A DNA stretch of 64,000 nucleotides from Setaria digitata (taxonomy: Eukaryota > Nematoda > Chromadorea > Rhabditida > Setariidae). Where the stretch lies: the NCBI GenBank assembly GCA_003640385.1, contig RCAB01000098.1, positions 62,001 to 126,000 on the forward strand, read 5' to 3'. The position numbers and the translations under genes are program-made. Below, one piece after another: positions 52,201-64,000 of this stretch. The notes beneath the pieces were generated by a model. It saw only the letters and a list, made by a program, of their open reading frames with translations, was not told the origin of the DNA and made no database searches. Within the stretch, counting starts at the first letter, position 1. The number at the start of each line of letters is the position of its first letter.

Positions 52201-53991
52201 ATTTGAATTATTCAAGCTGTTCAAATTCGATACTCTCATTGTTTATCGATAAGATAAGATTTTTGAATTTGCAAGAAAGATTAAAAGGTCAAGTGATATA
52301 TTTCAGGAAATGAGTTTTGCAAATTTTTCAAAATATTACATTTGTATTTGCTAACAAAGCACAATATAACACTTGAATTGGGCATATTGCATATTCTTTG
52401 AAGTTAGAATAAATTCACGTAACGTAACATACTAATTGATTCTCAAGACTAAAGTCTAAACGTAAAGTACTTAAAATTCATCTTTTATTGACGGATGCAT
52501 TTTTGTTCTGTAAACTAAATGTCAATAAAAAATTTTCACAGATACCATTTTTGGGAAATCGGACACGTCAGTAACGTGAACTCAACAATGAGGCTGAAGA
52601 GGTTGCAATTCTGCAATGCTTATTTGATTATCGTTTTGCGCTAATATTTATGAAAATTGTAGTAAGCTTTTGTAATATGGTTCATGATAATTATGATAAA
52701 ATATGATAAGCCCAATGATTTCTCTCAATTCTGTCTTTTAAATGTGTTCTAAAAAAATTTTGTAAATCATAGGAAAATGACGGAAAATAGCAAACCTTCT
52801 GGTTTTTTTAATGGAAATTGTTTCGGTGAGTCAAGCGAATCGTCCATTGCCTAAAGTTAGTAAATTAATGAACTTAATTGAAACTATGGTTATTTTAGCA
52901 ATAACGGTAGCTTGAAATGAATTAATTTTATAAAGAAGGAAAAAATAGCTCAATTAATTAAAAAAAAAAAGCTCAATTAAATAGCTCAATTAATTATCTC
53001 ATAGCTTCAAGTTGACTCAATAAATCGAGCCATTCCAGTTCAGTCAATATCAATGTTTTAAGAACAGGAAGTTACCTGCTTTCTTATCAGTCGTATGAAG
53101 TTAAGTATCTGTTCTAGTATATTTATCATCTAATCCTCGTCTCAAGCTTGCTCTAATAAAATTATTTGTTAGTCACTTTTTTTGGAAAGTTTCATTCCCA
53201 CTCTCTGTCAATGCAAATGCATCGGTGATAAATCACAGAGGTCACCAAAGCCAGAATTACTTGGACCATATTAGCCTCTGAAAGAGATCACTGTCTAAAC
53301 TAATTAGTTTTCCAGCTAATGATAATTTAGAACGATGTGAAACACATCACTGACTAGTCAGTTGATTAGAATTAAAACTGAAATGAAACATTCAGCTTAT
53401 TGTACCATAAATATACATAATACAGTAAGTATCCTTGCTTCATACCTGAAGTATATGCTTAATTCTTTTCTTCTAAAATACGCCTGCCTTCTAAAGAAGT
53501 TAGATTGGTAGTGTGCACACACTAAAATATTCATGAAGACGTGGAACAAATCACCAAGTAATTGTTGAATGAACAGAACTACCGATTTTGGCCAATAATT
53601 CATTAACGAAATATTCAGAATAGAACTAGCTTCTACTAGCAATGTCAAAAACTTGACTTAGGTCTTTCTTGCTGATAGCATCATCAAGTGATGAAGTTAA
53701 CTTATACTGACCAGACAATTTCTAATTTCTCGATTACAAATGCACTGAAGATGAACAGTAGCCACTGATGATCAACAATCTGACAGCTATCTAATAATTA
53801 GCCAAACTTACAGAAATGCTAATATCGAAGAGGAAGGATTCAGTCAGCGACGGTTGCAACAATTCGATGTCCAGTATGAGAGTTGATTCAACAACAGAAT
53901 TATTACTACAATTACTACTGGATGCTATCTTATCATAGCATATTACTGGTGCTGCACGTTGAGATGTCTGATTGCAAAGCATAAGTGCCAT
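46221..53991 (-). CDS. Unidentified minus-strand gene, five phase-compatible exons
   Basis: Exons 53991-53812 (ATG 53991, donor GTAAGTTT), 52850-52796, 46872-46828, 46605-46493 (donor GTAAGT) and 46319-46221 (donor GTATGC) join in frame. The start is MALMLCNQTSQRAAPVICYD, then SLTESFLFDISIS, AMDDSLDSPKQFPLKKPE, SACSEVGSSLIAGQ, LPENKIASVISNNQLSKQ, EKDLDLERLLNMFDVP and EIVREMVISRLGIFPQKGY-AKRLALYHKKRTYQ. The first half is Ser-rich and probably disordered. The last ~70 residues look helical and basic, a plausible folded or nucleic-acid/protein-binding end. Acceptor TTTTTCAG at 54030, 38 nt before the ATG, suits a spliced leader. A further exon-like segment at 47646-47580 (or to 47530) may belong. 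The 3' end is open: a short exon 44694-44668 (IGEEKISR, TGA) fits the phase. I do not recognise the family; the gene could also be two genes. Confidence 0.5.
47530..47646 (-). CDS. Ser/Thr-rich exon, probably alternative or extra exon of the 46-54 kb gene
   Basis: Acceptor AACTTCAG is followed by 39 open codons (NDMTSQFIGNSRRAFSSRTT, then SQRSHPISPPSHLHT) and donor GTAGCA in phase 0. An internal donor, TTTG|GTAGTT at 47580, would instead match the phase of the exon at 46872 and read IFGSACSEV. Only one frame is open through the acceptor. Composition suggests a phosphorylatable linker. Confidence 0.45.
48635..48755 (-). CDS. Doubtful exon with possible start codon
   Basis: Acceptor TTTGGTTTAG is followed by AAAC and ATG, then an open segment MEELNRLQIAFRLVLWTTF, continuing CLPGRPDLRPFKIL. 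Base composition is richer in GC than the flanks. The plus strand is also open here (GRKSGRPGRQKEEK). No partner exon with matching phase was found, so either strand or neither may be coding. Confidence 0.22.
48884..49130. repeat. Degenerate tandem duplication, period about 140 bp
   Basis: TAGAATTAGAAAT at 48891 and 49027, and AGTATTGCTTCACGTAATG at about 48918 and 49060, mark two copies. Each ends ACGAATAATTAATATT or GCGAATAATTAATATT and is followed by a GAAAAGAAGAAA tract. A short GA run sits between the copies. Confidence 0.8.
50055..50215. repeat. Degenerate tandem repeat
   Basis: The element (C/G)TTTCTAAAAAG..AAATT..CTTCAT..AACT recurs three times with drift, about 50-60 bp apart. It has no coding potential. 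Confidence 0.55.
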
Positions 53992-54151
53992 CAAATATTT
54001 CCCTTAACTTTTAATCATTTGTATGGCTCCTGAAAAATTTTCTCATTAATTAAATGAAGCGTAAATTTTTTAATTCAAATTCGCACTATTCATCCAAGTA
54101 AATCAATCCGATCAGTATTATTGCTTCTTATATATTTATTTATTTATATCC

Positions 54152-54255
54152 TTTATTATTATTATTATTATTATTATCATTATTATTATTATTGTTATTA
54201 TTATTATCATTATTATTATTATTATTGTTATTATTATTATTATCGTTATTATTAT
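54152..54255. repeat. (TTA)n trinucleotide repeat with CAT/GTT interruptions
   Basis: About 100 bp of ATT units with regularly spaced single-base changes (ATC, GTT), giving a poly-Tyr open frame that is not a gene. Confidence 0.95.
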
Positions 54256-57200
54256 GCAAAATATTGCTATTTATTTAATTCGTTTTTTATCTATTATGTG
54301 TTTATCTTTTGTTTATTCATTCGTTTAATATATATATATTAAACATATATTGTATATATATATATACATTTGCTGTGTTTAAGATTATTATTAATCGTTA
54401 CTGTAGCTATTATTATTAGAATTAATTATTAGTGTTACTGGTACCATTACTATGATTTTAGAGCAAGCGAGGAGCAAGCAATATTTCTGATTGAGGAAAT
54501 AAAGATTTTTTGTTTTTTTATTGTAATGCTAAAGAAAATCAGAGAAAAATTTCACAAATGTAAGAATCTCAAAACGTGTTGTAACTAATTAAACAAATCA
54601 TTTAATTATCAATTTGCTAAGTAGGGAGCAATTAATTGGGGTACTTAATAAATTAATATGAAATGTGAGTTTATGCAGAATTTTTTTAGATCTTTTCTAT
54701 GAATTCAGTTGTATTTTATCCTCTTAAAAGCGAATGCCAACTTTCAAATGATCATTTTCATTCATTTACTGATTAACTCATTATCACTGCTGACGATTAA
54801 TTATGCTAATTTTACAATAAATAAGAAAACTATTGCGATTTTTCTTTTTGAATTTCATGATAAGCACCAAGGAAAAATATTTTAATAGCTACTAATGTCA
54901 AATGAACATATTAATTTAATTTATTAATGACCAGTAGATAGATAGAGAACGAAAAAATTGATTTGCTATTTAAGCAAATTTGTTAATAAGTCACATTTCC
55001 GATTTAGTAATTTGCAAAGAGACTTTCACTGATAAAAAAATAATGATAAAATAAAGAAAAGCAAGGAAAGGTAGTAGTAGTAGTGTTCATCTGTTGATCT
55101 TATTACAACTAAATAATCCATCCCGACCTTTCTGAATCTTAACAGTCTTCATACCTTGTATTTTTTATTTTTAAGCCTAGAATAGCCAAGTCTTTACTTT
55201 AATCGTTCGACCCAAAAAGCGACGCAAAACCTTCATGCCAATTATATGGCTAATTTAGTGTTGAACTAATGATTTATTCGATTAATTTAATATTGCATTT
55301 TGCTAGAGTACTCAGAAACATCCATAAAAACTCGCCACGGAATCTGACTGTAGCTGAAGATCAATCCAGAACAATTAAAAAAAAAAGAGAAGAGTTAGTT
55401 CTGCTACTGTTTTTTAATTGAGCATTAATGCAACTCATTAAATATTTGTTTCTATTGTAGCATTCTTTCAAATGTTTACATATTTTTTAAAAAAAAAAGG
55501 AAAAAAAAAACAAAATTTAAATCTTTACTTTATTTAAAAAGAAAATTATAAACCGGCGAATATCATTCTATTTGTGGTTAAATTGCATGAAAAAAAAATT
55601 TCTTCAAATTAAATAATAGGAGGGAAAATTCATTGTTTTTTAAAATACATTATCATATTATCAATTTCCATTACCGATTTAAATTATTTAAAGAATTCTA
55701 ATCTTTCATTTTCAAAGTAAAAAATTTATAATAGGAGCTATGTTGAGCATTTAAAATAATTCAATTTCGATTTCCTAAAAAAATTAAATTGAATTAAAAT
55801 TTTTTACTTTTTTTTTTTTAACAATACGTTTTGCTGGAATACGCCATAAGAATCCATGAAGGCTTAACATATTGAGATGTGATATGTGTTTAGAAATTTT
55901 CGAAAATAAAAAAAAAAAAATTGCTTTGTGAATTTCCATTTTTTATTGGCCTAAGAGACCAAAAAAAAAAGAAAAAAAAAAAAATGTGAGCTAAGAGTTT
56001 TGTCTCTCTTCTTTTCATTGGTGATGAGAAGATAAAATAAGATCTTATAACATTTTGGATCACATACGAAATATTTAATTTTATACCTTCATCATTTCAT
56101 TTTAAAAATTTTGTCAACCTTTCGAAGTGACAACTCCAATGAACATCGATCGAACGAAGAATTTACCGGTTAGACATACTGCCTAATCCTTGATATTAAC
56201 TTTCTAGAATTTTTGTCCTAAAATTGCTAAACTTAATAAATCCTGCATTTCTGTAATCATTAGTTATTTGTACAGCAAGTTTTCGTGGAAAAAAAAAAAC
56301 AGAAATTTTTCTTGCAATCAAAATTTAGTTTAAACTTTAACTAAAATCTTTATTGAAAGAAAAATTAACTCTACGTAAAACAGGGAAACTTTTTTTTTTT
56401 TTTTTTCTTTTTGAGGAGTATCTGTAAATGTCAGTCATCTGGCTCTTATTCCTAATTCTTTAATTAATGAGGAAGAAAGCCGCGAATAATAATCTAATGT
56501 CTCTAACTTTTTTTCTTTTTGTTTTTACACTTAATATGATAAATTAGATATAGCCAAGGACCTATCCAACAACTTCCTCTTTTATTTTTTGCATCCTTTT
56601 CTTTTTCTATTTTCTTTGTTTTAATTAATGAGGATGAAACCCGTGGATAATTTGAGGGGTTGCTTTTTTTTTTTTTTTTTTCGCCTCTCCCAACCCTCAT
56701 ATTATGTATGTATACAAAATTAATTAACCATTCTTAGAGAAGTTTAACCTTTTGTTGAGAAAAGACGATATTTTTCCAGCCCATTCAGCAGTTAATATCA
56801 TACCACACCGTTCATAATATAGCTCCATTTTTATGAATCTATGCCCATTTTATCTCATTTAAAAAGAATTTTCTTTTCATCAGAATTGTAATGAATTTAA
56901 TTTTCAGTTTTTTTTTTCGCGAAAGATTAATTAATTTATAATATGGTAATTTGAAGCGTTTCTTTTAGATATAATATGTTACTTAAATGATTACATTATT
57001 GAAGGTCTAATTGAAAGTGAGCTTTGAAAAGTTGTAAAAAAGAGAGATGTGAGGAGAAACATGAAGAAGATAATATGAAGACCTGAGAAATATTTTAAAT
57101 TTTTACTCAATTCTTTGTGAAAAAAAAACAAAAAAAAACTTCATTGAAGAAAAAGTTTGTGATTAGGAATGTTAGGCATTGCTGATAAAAAGTGTCATTT

Positions 57201-57805
57201 TTACAAAGTAAGTTTGAACTATTTTCTCGAGAAGGAAATAACTTTTCTTAATATTAAAAAGAATGACAAAAGATTGAAAAGGAATGTAAAATATTTTTGT
57301 TAAAAAAAAAAAAAAGAAATACAATTATGCTAACAGTTATCAGCAAACATCTTAATCTAATATAATCGACTAATTGCGCAACCGCGTAAATATATCTAAC
57401 CATGCTAATTTTGAGAGCAATTAATATAATCTATTTTTCAGTCTAATTATTAGGAAGATCAAAATAAAAGAAAAGCTTTCAAGAGGCACTTTTCAAGCTT
57501 GAGACTATCTAGGCAAGTAGCCAATTGGTTTATTCAGCTGAATGTAAGTATTGTAAATGAAAGAATCATTCTAGAAACTTTTTTTGTTTGTAGAACAATG
57601 CTTTATACTTTATCCATCTATTCGCTCACAAATCGTTTTTTGCATGGATAGATATACGGATGAATATCCTTCTGCTACGCTTAATTAACGAACTTCACGC
57701 TTAAATAAACCATCTTTTTAATCCCTCTTAAAACTGAAAGTAAACGTCGTACATATCCTTGAGGACATCATCAGCCACTGATTATTATAATCATTACCAT
57801 TAATT

Positions 57806-57863
57806 ACTGCTACTACTACTGCTACTGCTACTGCTGCTGCTACTGCTACTGCTACTGCTACTG
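57806..57863. repeat. (TAC/TGC)n trinucleotide repeat
   Basis: TACTGC-type hexamers and pure CTG/CTA triplets over about 58 bp. The minus-strand Ala-Val open frame derives from it. Confidence 0.95.
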
Positions 57864-60800
57864 TAATTAGTGAGGAACATTCTATGTTAATTGTCCTCAA
57901 AGAATGGGATTTATGTTGAGAAGAGCTAAATGTAAATGAGAAAAAGGAAAATATCTTGCAAATTTGAAAATTTTTTTTGTTTTTGTAACGATGGATATGA
58001 AGTAAGTGACATGTACGAATTGCTTATTGCGTAATTTTAGCCAAGAGAGAGAAGAATGATGGCCAAAAGAAGATAAGAAAAATAGGCCATGGATTATTGG
58101 TTTGAGAGATAGTTACTTATAGTTGGAACAATTATGTATAATTTGAGTGAATTTAAATTGAATATGTGCGGGAGAAATGAGTGACATTTAATATCTGAAT
58201 GTGATTAGTTCATTTTTTCAAAACTCATAATTAAACTCAGAATTTATTTGCATAAATTTTAATTGCGATAACTTTAACTAATTAATCATTTTTATCCTAA
58301 AATCAGATCATTTAAATCTCAGTTAAAGAACTGCTAAAAAAAATTTTAAGTTAGAAAACTTATTTTTTTTTTTTTAGCTTTCATTAAAGAACTTCTTTTA
58401 ATTTGTTGCAGTAAAAATGTATCTACAATTCATTACAACAGGAAATTAAATGATTTAATGACTTAATACGATTTGATGTTTCAATCATAATTAAGCGTTG
58501 TAATTGATGGATTAATTATAAATGTGTCATTAGAGAAATACATTAATTGCATAGTTTAAATGAAGCAAATTCTATTTAAATTTTCATGCATTAGTAATTT
58601 GAACGATGCTAGTCATATAATAATAATTGGTAATAATGATAACAATAGAAGATTATAATCGTCATTAAACTGCTCATGTAATAGAACGAAATAATCTCAA
58701 TAACTTTAATTTTGAGACTCATTGGTATATGGAAATAGTCACTAATTTGTCATATCATAAAAAGATATATTTTAGTGATAACATGCAAGAATGTTCTAAC
58801 ACTGATTACTTATAGCGTGAAAAATGCTTTCCTGATAGTAAATTTAAAGTTATTCTGTAAATTTTTAAACTTCATTTATTTTCACGAATCAAATTTAAAA
58901 GGAAAATAACGCATATCAAAGTGTTATTTTTGGCTAATACATTAGACTGTTTGCAAAGTTTTTTTTTTTTTTTTTTTCTTTCTGGCCCGACAAGGCAGTT
59001 ATTCTTTTTTATGATTCTTGCAAATTTTGCGTTTTTTCTTTTTTTACACTCTAACTTAGTAAATCATTTATAGATTATGCTAAATAAAATGAGAAAAATA
59101 TATATATAACCAAAGTAGCTTCGAAATGACTCAAAATTTGCTAATTATTAATTGCACCTTAAACTTAGTTAATTTTATCCTCTACCTAATAATTAGTTTT
59201 CTCATCATCCAAGATACATCCTGAAAAAAAAAAAAGCACTTTATACAAAATTAAATTTTTTGAGGAAACTTTTTATTGCTCCATAAACGTGAAAAAAAGA
59301 ATTCCGAAGTAATTAAGAACTGATTAATCATATCTTTCAGGAAGTTGAATGACTTTGTCCTTTCGAAAAGTTAGGTTGGAGAAAAATAAAAGGAAAATAT
59401 ATGTAATCTGAGGCTAATCACTGATAAAATGACTTGTATTTGTATATAATATACATCACTGCGGCAAAGATAAAAGACTATCAGGGTAGTCTTTCAGATC
59501 CAGAATAATTAATAATCATAATCAACTTCCACTTCTTTTATTAATACAACTATACAGAATTTCTATATAGTAAGAATGCTGGGAAATATCTCATTTAATG
59601 AATGTAATTAGATAAATTATAATTATCGATTAACTATCCTTGGACTCGAAGGTTGTTCAATTTAACTTTTTCAAACCGTATAAATCAGACCAAAATCCCT
59701 TTCTAATCCATCGTTTTTTATTTTTACCTTATATTCTTTTCTAAAACAATTCTAATAGTCTAAAAGTAGAGAGAAAAGATAATTCAGATGTTTCAACCTA
59801 AAATGTACAATACTTTAAATTCTCTGAAGATAAAGAAAGGAAAAAAAAAAATTAAACTTACCTGCATTTGGCTTTAACTAAGCAAAATGTCACCCTGTTA
59901 TCAGTCTATGATTTAGATCTTTTGATGGTCTTCTAGACTGTTAAAATGCTTGAGCTAATACCAAAAAGTAGGCTATCAAGCAGCCAAAAATAAAAATTCA
60001 TTTATTGTACGATTAACTACAAGTATTTATTTCTATTTTTGGTATTAAATTTTTTGGCTACTAATTTTCATTTTCATTAATTTTCACAAGCCTCAAATCT
60101 TGTCTCAATAATTTAGTTGTCCATTTATCAAATGAGCCTAACTATGTTTTTAATTACCAATAACAATTAAGGTAAATTTGTTTTATAAATAAGCATTCTA
60201 ATATTTTCCTAACTTAAATATTATTATTTTTTAACTTGGTTAATCCTCAACACAACTTTTTCTACATCATCTCATGCACTTGCTCTAAACTTTGAACCTA
60301 AAATACTTAAAAGTCATTGTTTACCCATTTCAAAATCAAAACAAGTAAATAAATTATTAAATGTATGTAAATATACATATATACTTATTAATATAATTGC
60401 CTGTAAAGTTTGTCATAAAATAAATGAATTTTTATTTCCAGGTAATAGACTATTTCTTGTATTAGCTTAAGCATGAAGTGTGTGTGTGTATGTATCTGTG
60501 TGACGTGAATATAAGTTTTTACAATTGAATTGCCAAAATTAATGATGCTATTAATGGTCAAGCTTTTTAACTAAATGAAAATCTGCTTGAAATTCGAGCG
60601 AGTCACTTATGAATTTCATTAAAATATTTTCATAAGTAATTAATTACATAATGATAGATAAAAGTTACTCTCTTTCCAGAAAGTTTTTGTAATTCTTGAC
60701 TGAAATTTTAATAGATTTTCTATGAGCTACTCTTTTATATTTTATTCCTTGCTTTCAAATTTTTAATAAAATGGGCAAACGAAATGAAATTTGCTCATTT

Positions 60801-61979
60801 CAGATATAATCTTGGCTCTTTCTAGATTTGATGAACTAAGAGATGGCATGTAATTCTAATTGGTTAGTGTAATTTTCAATTAGCATAAATACTCGAGATA
60901 ATTATATAATAATTGAAAAAAATTTAATAATTCTTTCACGTTTAACTATTAGCACAAGAGATATATTACAGTATTATTAACATTCTGATAAAGAATAGTA
61001 ATAATTATTGCTAAATCAAAAATGATCATACCTAAAAATTAGTGTTATTTGATGCAATTTTTTCTTTTTTTTTTTTTGAAATTTTTGTCAACATATTGAG
61101 AGAGAGAGAGAGAAAAAAGAATTCATCTGAAGCGAATTATCACTTAACCATTAATTACCCACGGGTAATTAATAATTTACACTTAGTCATTTCTAATGGT
61201 TTCCCTCTTGACTAGATTAATTTTGCAGTTCTACTGAACAGCTTCATATTCGTTGCCATTCATATCTAACGATTTACTTTAAAATCATAAATAAGTTCAG
61301 TCAATGATTACTCCCTAACCAATCAATCCCTTATGGGCTAATCAGATTTTTCAAGAATTCGTTATTTCAGCACTGATTAAATGTAAATTAGAATGAGTGA
61401 GTAAATGAAATTTCCGCCTATTGCAAGAGATTGGAAATATCAGGAATTGTTCATAGAGAAAGTTGATTACTTAAGTTACAGGTAATTATTATTGACTATA
61501 TCAAGATACTGAGCTATTTGTATCCTTGAATAAGAGTTTAATATTTCGAATTTTAACATGGATGTCTTAATTAGTTAACAACAGTTAGTTCATTAGTGCC
61601 AAAATGTTATCAATCTTAAAACATATCTGCTGGTTGTTAGAATGATTATTTCACAAAAATTATGACATGCGAATATTAGTGTAGATTTTAACAAGCAAAA
61701 AAGTGAATAACTATGGAAAAAATATGTAAAGCAGCATCTATTTTGATTGAAAAAAAAAATTCAATGATTACTTAATTAATTAATTAAATAGTTCACCGAC
61801 ATGAGCGGAACAAGTAATCAATGTTGCAGCTTCAAGCAATTTCTAGAGGCTTGCATCGCTCTCAATTGCTGCTGTCTCTTCTTTCATCAGTCTATTTTTC
61901 TTTATTTCAACCCACTTAAAATTTTCACATGCCTAATTATAAATTCCATATGAGAGTTCTTCGTATGACTAAGGGTTCT

Positions 61980-62480
61980 GCACAATAAAGTGTACAGTGA
62001 GGGGCATTGAGTGGTGGTTGGTACGGTCTGGTAGTGCGAGGGTTGGGTGGATGAGAATGAGGCTTACGGTGAGGTGTTCAGTGGTGTTCGAGCATTGATT
62101 TCTCACACGGAGGGGTTGTGATGCGGTTGGTTGCTCGCAGGTAATTCGCGACCCAATCGGATGGTTTTATTACTCGTGGAGTTGTTGTTTCGTTATTTCT
62201 TGTTTGGGTAGTGAGTTTAGTGGTTTGTACGCTGCGAGAGGTGATAGATGCAGGGTACGGTATACATGCGTCGGGAGATGTGAGGAGGTGAAAGGCTGGT
62301 GGTTGGTGTTTTCTTTTCTTTTTTTGTTTTTTGCACGGCGTTTTTTTAGTGTTCAGGGGAGTGCACCGGCTTGCTTACGTTGTAGTGGCGTGTGAGCAGG
62401 TGCGTACGTGAGTTGGAGAGGAAGGGGTGGGAGTAGGAAAGTTGTGCACGTTGTTTGGGATGATTTGTGGTTGTTGGAAT
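61980..62480 (+). promoter_or_regulatory. G/T-skewed GC-rich island, possible promoter
   Basis: Composition switches sharply from AT-rich to G- and T-rich on the plus strand (GAGTGGTGGTTGGTACGG; GAGGGTTGGGTGGATGAG; GAGAGGAAGGGGTGGGAG), with several CG dinucleotides. Very few C runs occur on this strand. Such strand asymmetry is typical of transcribed promoter-proximal DNA. It is followed by an ATG-led open frame at 62479. Confidence 0.45.
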
Positions 62481-62664
62481 GGAAGGAAAGCAAAGCATCA
62501 GTGATAAGACGGACAGCTATCAGAATGGAAGGTTCTTGATGGAGGGGCATAGTACAGAAGTGAAGGAGACAGGAGTTGACCGAGTGAATTCTGACTTGAA
62601 GGTATCGCAGAAGAGAAGAACTTTCTTGTCAGTATCGAATAGTGCTGCAAGGGGTGTCAAGTGA
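62479..62664 (+). CDS. Possible first exon of a plus-strand gene (or 61-aa ORF)
   Basis: ATG at 62479 opens 41 codons (MEGKQSISDKTDSYQNGRF, then GHSTEVKETGVDRVNSDLK) to a candidate donor, AAG|GTATCG, at 62601. The frame continues unspliced for 20 more codons to TGA at 62664. The residue mix is hydrophilic and protein-like, and the position right after the G-rich island fits a gene start. No matching downstream exon was found before the window end, and no family is recognised. Confidence 0.35.
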   Translation: MEGKQSISDKTDSYQNGRFLMEGHSTEVKETGVDRVNSDLKVSQKRRTFLSVSNSAARGVK

Positions 62665-63829
62665 AGTGTCCCAAACTACTGCTAAAAAAATGTCTCTTTG
62701 GATCGTTCGAGCAGTTCGTTTTGTTATGAGTGAAAGGACAGCTCTTTGGAAAGTTTCCGTTCCATTTCAAATTCGGAAGTAAAAAATTATCACAATACTG
62801 TATAATTTTTTATTTTTTTTCTAGACAATAAGCAGTTAGTGGTTTGGCAGACGACAGAAGTAGCAATATAGATGAAAGGAATTGGAGAAGTTTGCGCAGT
62901 AGTTTTTCCCGTCTTAAATGATTAGATTTGTTCTCCAAATTACTTTCCAGATGTGGCTAAGCTGTGGTGGATGAATGAATTCTAGTAAGAGATTTTTATT
63001 TTTCTTAACAGACTAAAAAGTCCAAAATGCTAAATAGTACAACTTGATCTTCCGCTCTCCTAAGATGGCTGGTCAGTAGCATTACCTATATTATTTTTCT
63101 TCAAATCTGCAACTTCCCAAATCTTCGAAACTCTTCCTGGTGCTTTTGTGCTTTACTCATTTACCATTTTCTTTAGTTGAACAAGGCATTCCACTCAAAA
63201 AGTGTCACGAGTCCAGGACATTCATTTGGAAATATTAAAATATAATGTAATATAATGTATTATATCGGGTTTATATATTGCCTCTAACTTTCTTGGAGTT
63301 TAGGCAGGTGAAATATATTATTTGCTGAAGCTTAGCGTGCTAAGAACGAGCCATTTATTACTGCTTTGGAAACAGTCGAACTATTAAAAATTCCAAGCTC
63401 TGAACGACGAGTGATGAGTGTAGATTTGCCATTTAGCTGGAAGATCAATACTTTAGGTGATTCGAGAAGGTCTGGAACCTAAATTTATCGTAAGTTTTCG
63501 GGATTTTACATGGCTAAATAATCTTATCAAAAAAACTCAATGAGTTTGTTAACTAGATTTATAAAAAACAAGAACTCTTTCAATGACTTTGTGAGAATTG
63601 GATTTATCTTATAATGCTAATCAAGTTAGTGGCGTCTGATTCTAGCCCAGTCACTTATCCTTCTAGAAACGGTGCTAGACTCGATGGGTTCCCAATCTCT
63701 CTATCTTGTTAGTATGTTTCAGGCCAGTCTGTTCATGAAGATACGAAGTAATCGAAAAAAAAAAAAACTTCAAAAGAAAAAAAAGTTTGGCAACACAAGA
63801 GGCACTACGAGCCCGTTGCAACGACGCTT
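62665..63829. other. No gene seen
   Basis: Composition returns to AT-rich. An acceptor-like TTTTTTTCTAG at about 62822 has no open frame compatible with the phase-0 end of the upstream exon. Nothing else could be supported. Confidence 0.5.
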
Positions 63830-63998
63830 CGTAGAATCCATGAAGTGATTGTTGTTGGAAAAATCCATGAAGTGCAAGTAAGATGATGGCAGTGAATGTT
63901 GAAGGAGAATTTGTGAAGTAGCAAATGTGATGGTGACGGTGATTGCCAGAATCTGTGAGGTGACAAATGTGATGATGGCAGTGATTGTTGGAATTCAT
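63830..63998. repeat. Degenerate minisatellite at window end
   Basis: Units of the form TGTGA(A/G)GT(A/G)(G/A)CAAATGTGATG followed by GGCAGTGATTG or GACGGTGATTG recur at about 55 bp spacing, with looser relatives (TCCATGAAGTG) to the left. The array runs into the window edge. The minus-strand His-rich open frame is a by-product. Confidence 0.65.
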
Positions 63999-64000
63999 AA

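Larger units (their letters stand above)
54030..61979. other. Gene-poor AT-rich stretch
   Basis: No supportable exon was seen on either strand. The content is homopolymers, TAT/TTA repeats (54152-54255), a TAC/TGC repeat (57806-57863), an imperfect GT tract near 60480 and GA runs near 61099. It may be the 5' flank of the unidentified minus-strand gene and of the possible plus-strand gene at 62.5 kb. Confidence 0.55.

Noticed and set aside
54121..54342. Poly-Tyr frame
   Set aside because: Translation of the TTA repeat.
57718..57900. Ala-Val repeat frame
   Set aside because: Translation of the TAC/TGC repeat.
63675..63998. His-rich minus-strand frame at the window end
   Set aside because: Generated by the minisatellite; no supporting splice signals.

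Overview
The window is nuclear DNA of a nematode, most likely a clade III (spirurid/filarial-type) species. The evidence is intron-dense genes with small exons, strongly AT-rich non-coding DNA full of homopolymer A and T runs, C. elegans-like acceptors (TTTTCAG, TTTTAG), and proteins of nematode type. No genome-wide comparison was possible, so the species is not claimed. All exons below were built by hand from splice signals and reading phase. Every chain called confident closes in frame. Layout from left to right: 1-4029 is AT-rich sequence with a long CT repeat and a minisatellite. A plus-strand nematode globin with a Ser-rich N-terminal extension lies at 4030-7352. It is convergent with a minus-strand cytosolic protein tyrosine phosphatase (9302-11168, with probable 5' exons further right). 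A candidate small gene or exon cluster of unknown identity lies at 18186-19208 (minus), directly behind ORC1. ORC1 itself (origin recognition complex subunit 1, 16 exons, minus) occupies 19267-24182. A tRNA-Thr(AGT) is at 25173-25244 (plus). An NR4A-type nuclear receptor, the orthologue group of C. elegans nhr-6, fills 27796-35280 on the minus strand. From 35.3 to 42 kb no gene is visible. At 42-54 kb, minus-strand exons with compatible phases suggest at least one unrecognised, widely spaced gene. 54-62 kb is gene-poor, and 62.0-62.7 kb is an abrupt G-rich island containing a possible first exon on the plus strand. The recognised genes do not form a pathway: they are a haem-protein, a signalling phosphatase, a replication initiator and a transcription factor. 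Three single N characters occur. Two are flanked by near-identical direct repeats (14385-14841 and 39824-40001) and look like unmerged contig ends rather than biology. No obvious transposase, CRISPR, viral or bacterial gene was seen.
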